Program-made: the position numbers and the translations under genes
Assembly (NCBI GenBank): GCA_028678965.1
Contig: JAJRCM010000031.1
Coordinates: forward strand, 1-10,988
Source: Methanomicrobiales archaeon
Lineage (GTDB): Archaea > Halobacteriota > Methanomicrobia > Methanomicrobiales > JACTUA01
Direction of reading: 5' to 3'
Length of the DNA stretch: 10,988 nucleotides
Shown: in pieces, positions 6,614-10,988 of the stretch
How positions within the stretch are numbered: the stretch's first letter is position 1
Layout of the letters: every line of letters begins with the position of its first letter
Notes under the pieces: generated by a model
The model's database searches: none
Told to the model about the DNA's origin: nothing
The model's input: the letters and a program-made list of their open reading frames with translations, nothing else

Positions 6614-7981
6614 TTGTCGAAAGTTGTAGAAATCTCTCCAACCACGAGGCATGAGGGCCACTCCAAGCTCGTGCTCAAAGTTAATGATTCAGGTATCGTT
6701 GAGCGTGGAGATTGGCTCAGTATCACACCTGTAAGGGGTGTTGAGAAGCTTGCCATCGGCAAAACAATGGAGCAGGTGCCCAAGATAGCCTCAAGGGTCT
6801 GCGGTATCTGTCCGATTGCGCATACCCTCGCTGCAATCGAGTCAATGGAGGCATCGATAAAGTGTGAGGTCCCGAAGGACGCCCACCTGCTTCGAGTTAT
6901 CCTCCAGTGTGCAAACCGGCTTCACAGCATTGCATTACACAATGTCCTGATTCTGCCGGATCTGTACATCCCGGGCACTGACACAAAGATCAACCCGTTC
7001 ACGAAGGAAGAGCCGGTACGGACGGTGGCCAAGAGAATCCAGCGGATTCGTGAAATTGGTCAGACTATCGGCGAAATTGCCGGTGGAGAAGCAATTCATC
7101 CCAGCAACCCGCGTGTTGGCGGTATGTACCGGAACGTTACCGAGCACGCGATGTGGAAGATGTACGACCTAGCGAAGGAAGGTCTGGTGCTCGCCCATGA
7201 ACAGATGGAGTTCATGATTGCCGTTATCCGGAATTTCCAGAAACGTGACTGGACGGAAATCGGTGGACAGCAGATCCCGATACCGAAGACTCTTGGGTAT
7301 CATAACCAGGGCTACATGGCAACCGACCCCATCTATGGCTCGAGCAGTCTGGATGAGCACCCGACTTGGAACCCCGCCCGGTGGATTGAGACCCGTCCCT
7401 GGGACTGGTATATGGGGCAAGTTGAGATCAACTACGAGGATCCCACATACCCTGTCGGTGGAACCACGAAAGTCGGCACCAAGGCATGGCCTCAGATAGA
7501 AGCATGCACCGGTGTTCCAACCTACGATGGGCAGCCGGTTGAAGTCGGCCCACGGGCACGACTTACCATGTTTAAGAATTATGACGAAAAGGGTACCATA
7601 GGGCAGCACATTGCCCGCCAGATGGAGTATCCCGACTGCCTGTATTCTATCATCAAGTGTCTGGATATCCTGAACCCAAACGGAAAGGTCCTTGCTGACA
7701 ATATTCCCCAGGGTGATGGATCCTTTGGATGGGCGGCGAATGAAGCCCCCCGAGGCACCGATGTTCACCTTGCCAGGGTCAAGGATGGCCGTGTGCAGTG
7801 GTTTGAGATGCTTGTCCCAACCACCTGGAACTTCCCCACGGCGAGCCGAGCTCTTGTCGGCGCTCCCTGGCAGCTTGCTGAGATGGTTATACGTGGATAT
7901 GACCCGTGTGTCTCCTGTGCCACCCACATGATTGTGGTCGATGAGGACAACAGGATAGTAGCCCAGAAACTGATGCAGTGA
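6614..7981 (+). CDS. freA: F420-reducing [NiFe]-hydrogenase, large (alpha) subunit
   Basis: FreA (FrhA) carries the NiFe site that splits H2 in the group 3a cytoplasmic hydrogenase. Counting from TTG at 6614 it has 455 residues. The nickel ligands are Cys63/Cys66 in RVCGICPIAH and Cys432/Cys435 in DPCVSCATH. The 17 residues after His438 form the C-terminal peptide removed by the maturation protease after nickel insertion. The TTG start gives MSKVVEISPTTRHEGH, the N terminus I expect for methanogen FrhA, and has GAGGCGAT just before it. In-frame ATGs at 6563, 6581 and 6593 would add up to 17 residues unlike the family and lack binding sites, but cannot be excluded. It is the first gene of freADGB. 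The symbol frhA is used for the same protein; fre versus frh is a naming choice here. Confidence 0.94.
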   Translation: MSKVVEISPTTRHEGHSKLVLKVNDSGIVERGDWLSITPVRGVEKLAIGKTMEQVPKIASRVCGICPIAHTLAAIESMEASIKCEVPKDAHLLRVILQCANRLHSIALHNVLILPDLYIPGTDTKINPFTKEEPVRTVAKRIQRIREIGQTIGEIAGGEAIHPSNPRVGGMYRNVTEHAMWKMYDLAKEGLVLAHEQMEFMIAVIRNFQKRDWTEIGGQQIPIPKTLGYHNQGYMATDPIYGSSSLDEHPTWNPARWIETRPWDWYMGQVEINYEDPTYPVGGTTKVGTKAWPQIEACTGVPTYDGQPVEVGPRARLTMFKNYDEKGTIGQHIARQMEYPDCLYSIIKCLDILNPNGKVLADNIPQGDGSFGWAANEAPRGTDVHLARVKDGRVQWFEMLVPTTWNFPTASRALVGAPWQLAEMVIRGYDPCVSCATHMIVVDEDNRIVAQKLMQ

Positions 7982-8556
7982 GTGTATATCCGATGCTGTA
8001 TCCGGAGATCGTGATTGCGGGGTGTGGAAATCCCCTGTTTGCGGACGATGGCTTTGGGCCGGCAGTGGTTGAAGAACTGAAGAAACTGCAGCTTCCCGAC
8101 ACGGTGAAGGTGATTGATGCGGGTCTCGGTGGCCCCCATTTCATCTTTACTCTTCTCGATAACGAGGTCACCAGACAGCTGGTGATTGTGGATATTGCAG
8201 ACTTCGGGGCTGAACCAGGCAAAGTAACTCGGTTAAAATATACCGATCTGCCAGTAGGAAGTTACCGGGACGTTCACTCCTGGGATCTGACCGAACCATT
8301 GCAACGCTTAAGCGACAGAATCGATATCACGGTCATCGGGTGCCAGCCTAAAAGCGTGGAAGAGTTCACGCTCGGACTCACCGACGAAATAAAGGAAGCC
8401 GTTCCAAAGGCAGTACGGATTGTACTGGAGGAGATTGGTTTCGATGGGACTACTATCAATCTTCAAGAAGAAGGAGAAAGAGCCTCAGAAGCCGACCGCA
8501 ATTATACCCTCAAGGAAAGAGGTGGCGACGGAGAAATCTGCAACAATTCCCTCTGA
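7978..8556 (+). CDS. freD: F420-hydrogenase maturation protease
   Basis: FreD (FrhD) is a HycI/HybD-type endopeptidase that trims the C terminus of FreA after nickel insertion. The protein shows GCGNPLFADDGFG near 16-27, VIVDIADFG near 69-77 and DVHSWDL near 98-104. Asp23 or Asp24, Asp72 and His100 fit the three nickel-sensing ligands of the family. The GTG at 7978 overlaps the freA stop by four bases (GTGA); an in-frame ATG at 7993 is an alternative, with MLYPEIVIAG as N terminus. Neither has a strong binding site, so translation is probably coupled to freA. Family-like sequence ends near residue 154. The last 38 or so residues, a polar tail ending CNNSL, run out of frame through the start of freG and give 192 residues, long for this family. 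Confidence 0.9.
   Translation: MSVYPMLYPEIVIAGCGNPLFADDGFGPAVVEELKKLQLPDTVKVIDAGLGGPHFIFTLLDNEVTRQLVIVDIADFGAEPGKVTRLKYTDLPVGSYRDVHSWDLTEPLQRLSDRIDITVIGCQPKSVEEFTLGLTDEIKEAVPKAVRIVLEEIGFDGTTINLQEEGERASEADRNYTLKERGGDGEICNNSL
8427..8435 (+). promoter_or_regulatory. Ribosome binding site for the long form of freG
   Basis: GGAGGAGAT, one mismatch from ideal, ends 8 bases before ATG 8444. It lies inside freD and supports the upstream start of freG. Confidence 0.55.
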
Positions 8557-9367
8557 TGTGAAGATGGAAAAAAAGGCGGAAGTATCAAAAAAGGAGGAAA
8601 AGTCTGTGTCAAACAAGATAAAGGCGGGACATGTGCACCTCAGTGGTTGTACCGGGTGCCTCGTTGCCTTGGCCGATAACTATCAGGGCCTTTTCAAACT
8701 TCTCGATGACTATGTAGACTGGGTCTATGATCTGACCCTTGCCGACGTTCGACACATTCCAGAGATGGATGTCGCACTGGTGGAGGGGTCGGTCTGTATC
8801 CAGGACCATGAATCGGTTGAAGACATCAAAACGACGAGAAACAAATCCAAGATTGTCGTCGCAGTAGGCGGATGTGCCTGCTACGGTAACATCACCAGGT
8901 TCGCACGTGGCGGGCAGCACAACCAGCCTCAACACGAATCCTATGTTCCGATTGGTGACCTGATTGACGTTGATGTGTACATCCCTGGCTGTGCACCAAC
9001 ACCCCAGCAGATCAGGAATGTCTGCGTCATGGCATACCTGCTCCTGATGGGGACCGAAGACCAGAAGAAACTGGCGGCGAATTATCTCAAGCCATTGATG
9101 AACCTTGCCAAGCGTGGAACCACCGCATGCTTCTGTGACCTCATGACTGAGGTCATCAATCAGGGCCTCTGTATGGGGTGCGGGACATGCGCGGCAGCCT
9201 GCCCAGTCCGGGCGATTACTCACGAATGGGGGAAGCCGCAGGGTCAGCGTGACCTGTGCATCAAGTGCGGTGCATGCTACTCTCAGTGCCCACGGAGCTG
9301 GTACAGCTTCGATGTGATGAACGAATTCGAGGGGATCATGGAAATCATTGATGGAGCCATGAAGTGA
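8444..9367 (+). CDS. freG: F420-reducing hydrogenase, small (gamma) subunit with N-terminal extension
   Basis: FreG (FrhG) carries the iron-sulfur chain from the NiFe site of FreA to FreB. From ATG 8444 it has 307 residues. The proximal cluster ligands begin at Cys69/Cys72 (SGCTGC), with Cys118, Cys144 or Cys146 (GGCACYG) and Cys183 (PGCAP) in the small-subunit domain. The C-terminal ferredoxin domain has Cys243/246/249/253 and Cys272/275/278/282. The first 54 residues, starting MGLLSIFKKKEKE and rich in Lys, Glu and Pro, are not part of the domain and look like a flexible tail. They overlap the end of freD by 113 bases in another frame. An internal GTG at 8606 would give MSNKIKAGHVHLSG, 253 residues, with GGAGG 8 bases before it. 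Both starts are plausible and I cannot decide between them. Confidence 0.93.
   Translation: MGLLSIFKKKEKEPQKPTAIIPSRKEVATEKSATIPSDVKMEKKAEVSKKEEKSVSNKIKAGHVHLSGCTGCLVALADNYQGLFKLLDDYVDWVYDLTLADVRHIPEMDVALVEGSVCIQDHESVEDIKTTRNKSKIVVAVGGCACYGNITRFARGGQHNQPQHESYVPIGDLIDVDVYIPGCAPTPQQIRNVCVMAYLLLMGTEDQKKLAANYLKPLMNLAKRGTTACFCDLMTEVINQGLCMGCGTCAAACPVRAITHEWGKPQGQRDLCIKCGACYSQCPRSWYSFDVMNEFEGIMEIIDGAMK
8593..8597 (+). promoter_or_regulatory. Ribosome binding site for a possible internal freG start
   Basis: GGAGG lies 8 bases before GTG 8606, which would begin the conserved part of FreG (MSNKIKAGH). The A-rich Lys/Glu codons here could create such a motif by chance. Confidence 0.45.
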
Positions 9368-9377
9368 GGTGATGGCG

Positions 9378-10247
9378 ATGGGAATGGAACTCGGTAAATA
9401 CAAGACATGCGTTTCAGCACGGAGCACTGACAAGGAAATCGTTGCAAAAGCCCAGGATGGCGGTATTGTCACCCAGCTCTTTGCCTTTGCCCTCGAGCAG
9501 GGCATCATCGATGGCGCCATCGTTACCGGCTTAGGCGACCGGCCGTGGAAACCCCGCCCCTTCATCGCAACTACCCGTGAGGAGCTGCTCACATCTCGGG
9601 GTACAAAGTATAACGTCAGCCCCAATGTCGCCTGGATCAAAGAGGCAACCCGCAGCTTTGGTCTTGACAAAGTGGGGATTGTCGGCACTCCCTGCCAGAT
9701 GCAGGCGGTCCGCAAGGTACAGCTCTACCCGATAGGTATGCGCGACGTCCCTGACAAGATTGCACTTGCAGTAGGAATATTTTGTATGGAGAATTTCCTC
9801 TACAAGAGTATCCAGCAGCTCGTCGAGGATCATGCCGGCCAGAAGATGCAATCGGTCAAGAAGATGACGATAGGCAAGGGCAAGTTCTCGGTATACACCG
9901 AGCGTGGCAATGTGGTAGCCCTCCCTCTCAAGATCACCGAAAAATATGAGCAAGCTGGATGCCATGTCTGTCTTGACTATGTCGCTAACCTCAGTGACGT
10001 CTCCACCGGATCGGTGGGAAGTCCCGATGGTTGGAGCACGGTGTTTGTACGAACCAAGAAAGGGGACCATATCTGGAGCAAGGCGATTGCCGCAGGCTGC
10101 TTCGAGACCAAACCGATCGAAGAGGTGAAGCCTGGCCTTGAACTGGTGACCAAGCTCGCCCATGAGAAGATCCACAAGAACGAGATTTACCTGAATAAAC
10201 GGGCTTCGTATGGTGTGGGCAAGGGTTTGCGCAACCCCTATATCTGA
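9378..10247 (+). CDS. freB: F420-reducing hydrogenase, beta subunit (FAD, F420 and [4Fe-4S])
   Basis: FreB (FrhB) takes electrons from FreG and reduces F420 at an FAD. From ATG 9378 it has 289 residues, as expected for the family. It opens MGMELGKYKTCVSARSTD, followed by AQDGGIVTQL and GTKYNVSPN. Conserved cysteines are 106 (GTPCQ), 136 (FCMENF), and 195 and 198 (GCHVC), which fit the single cluster. DVSTGSVGSPDGWSTV near 207-222 is a hallmark stretch of FrhB proteins. GAGGTGAT (9366-9373) overlaps the freG stop and lies 4 bases before ATG 9378; ATGs at 9372 and 9384 are less well spaced. It is homologous to the N-terminal module of FdhB in this window but lacks its ferredoxin tail. Confidence 0.95.
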   Translation: MGMELGKYKTCVSARSTDKEIVAKAQDGGIVTQLFAFALEQGIIDGAIVTGLGDRPWKPRPFIATTREELLTSRGTKYNVSPNVAWIKEATRSFGLDKVGIVGTPCQMQAVRKVQLYPIGMRDVPDKIALAVGIFCMENFLYKSIQQLVEDHAGQKMQSVKKMTIGKGKFSVYTERGNVVALPLKITEKYEQAGCHVCLDYVANLSDVSTGSVGSPDGWSTVFVRTKKGDHIWSKAIAAGCFETKPIEEVKPGLELVTKLAHEKIHKNEIYLNKRASYGVGKGLRNPYI

Positions 10248-10255
10248 ACATACCC

Positions 10256-10261
10256 TTTTTT
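10256..10261 (+). terminator. Poly-T terminator of the fre operon
   Basis: A run of six T starts nine bases after the freB stop and is followed by ATT. No hairpin is evident; this is the usual archaeal type. Confidence 0.55.
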
Positions 10262-10333
10262 ATTCCCCGCATTACACCCCCAACACTCCATGGGAATGGT
10301 TGGTTGTATCCCCTTACTATCTTCCTATAGGAT

Positions 10334-10792
10334 ATGGTCTACTCCATCACCCTCAACCATGTGCCCTCGATCGCACACTCTGGGTGAATCGGCTCACCTC
10401 CGATATCTCTAACCGTATTGAGAAGGAGCAGCGATAACCAAGAAAGGAATCGGTGTCTCCCGGGTACTTACCACCCTGGGAATCTATAACCGGGCGCTGG
10501 GATTTGCTGGAGGGTTCCGAGGGGGAGAGCTCGAGGCGGTGCTCGTAGGGAGCAGTACCCAGTATGACTTCACCCCCATCAGCGATGAAACACGGAGTAA
10601 CATCGTCATCAATGACCGTTCAACGGGTCGATAGCTCCTTCTTACGTCAAAGGGTCCGCAAATTGCCCCTCAAGAACAGGACCAGCACATTGCCACTATC
10701 GATGAACTAGAGAACCCGGAGATCGTAAGCATCGGGGAAGTCTCCCTCATGGCTCATCGGGTCTTGAAGTACTCTTCGATAGCATCAACATG
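10334..10792 (+). pseudogene. Decayed PfkB-family sugar kinase (1-phosphofructokinase-like), N-terminal half
   Basis: Three reading frames together follow the N-terminal half of a PfkB kinase. ATG 10334 gives MVYSITLN. The frame then shifts near 10360 and continues ALDRTLWVNRLTSD and NRIEKEQR to a TAA at 10435-10437. A second shift leads to KKGIGVSRVLTTLGIYNRAL, then GFAGGFRGGELEAVLV, and DFTPISDETRSNIVIND. This is the order seen in 1-phosphofructokinase and tagatose-6-phosphate kinase, where N-x-ALD and GGKG bind the sugar. Here GGKG has become TKKG. A TAG interrupts at 10632-10634. A third shift near 10735 gives GSLPHGSSG, which resembles the GSLPxG motif of the family. With three shifts and a stop it cannot make the kinase. 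Such kinases phosphorylate sugar phosphates; the intact substrate cannot be told. Confidence 0.7.
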
Positions 10793-10988
10793 GTGGCATG
10801 CGTGCGGTCCGGACCCAAGGTCCAGAAAAAGGGGATTCTATCTTTCAGAAGGGTGCCATAAAGAAAGATCAGCGGTTCTCCCGCCATATATCGACAGGGG
10901 CAATGTTGGCATCGATGAGGAGATCGAAATCGAAGACCTTCAGCCATCCGGTCTTTTCAAACATCTTCATGAAGCATACCCCCACCAA
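10793..10988. other. Unassigned end of window
   Basis: No further kinase-like sequence is readable. On the minus strand a frame is open from the window edge to TGA at 10869-10871 (39 codons), containing FMKMFEKTGWLKVFDFDLL and IDANIAPVDIWRENR. It could be the C-terminal end of a gene that starts outside the window, but it is too short to judge and I do not recognise it. The plus-strand frames here are also open for similar lengths. Confidence 0.3.

Noticed and set aside
8444..9367. FreG as small subunit of the F420-non-reducing (Mvh) hydrogenase
   Set aside because: The C-terminal two-cluster ferredoxin domain and the adjoining freB and freD indicate the F420-reducing enzyme.
8609..9715. Long open frame on the minus strand opposite freG and freB
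   Set aside because: It lies wholly antisense to two well-supported hydrogenase genes, has no recognisable motif, and reflects codon bias of the sense strand. The same applies to the minus frame at 7169-7927 inside freA.

Overview
The window comes from a hydrogenotrophic, formate-using methanogenic archaeon, most likely of the order Methanomicrobiales. It carries an F420-dependent formate dehydrogenase, a complete F420-reducing [NiFe]-hydrogenase operon, and the archaeal GTP cyclohydrolase of methanopterin synthesis. Promoters are archaeal TATA boxes, terminators are T-runs, and ribosome binding sites resemble GGAGGTGAT. The order is inferred from the gene set and protein style; no search was run.

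Layout. Minus strand, right to left from 3449 to the window edge: fdhA (1386-3449), fdhB (200-1384) and the start of a rubrerythrin-like gene (1-167, cut by the edge), packed as one operon. From 3471 to about 4300 lies a decayed stretch. It holds a HEAT-repeat pseudogene on the minus strand with two amber codons and a frameshift, plus an unrecognised 54-codon frame on the plus strand at 4087-4251. Next comes a divergent pair: ilvC (4304-5308, minus) and mptA (5387-6367, plus), which share an AT-rich promoter region at 5329-5344. The plus-strand operon freA-freD-freG-freB (6614-10247) follows, with stop and start codons touching or overlapping at each junction. After its terminator, a frameshifted remnant of a PfkB-family sugar kinase occupies about 10334-10792. 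The last 200 bases cannot be assigned.

How it works together. FdhAB oxidises formate and reduces F420. FreAGB oxidises H2 and reduces F420, and FreD matures FreA. With both complexes present, the cell can feed F420H2 to methanogenesis from formate or H2, and can in principle interconvert the two through F420. MptA makes the first pterin intermediate of tetrahydromethanopterin, the C1 carrier of the same pathway. IlvC serves branched-chain amino acid synthesis. The rubrerythrin-like protein behind fdhB probably protects against oxygen or peroxide.

Points most worth a second look: a long out-of-frame overlap between freD and freG, where freG gains a lysine-rich N-terminal extension and has a second well-placed start inside; a probable TTG start for freA behind a leader with perfect inverted repeats; and recognisable gene remains on both sides of the metabolic block. 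I found no RNA gene, CRISPR array, insertion sequence or origin.
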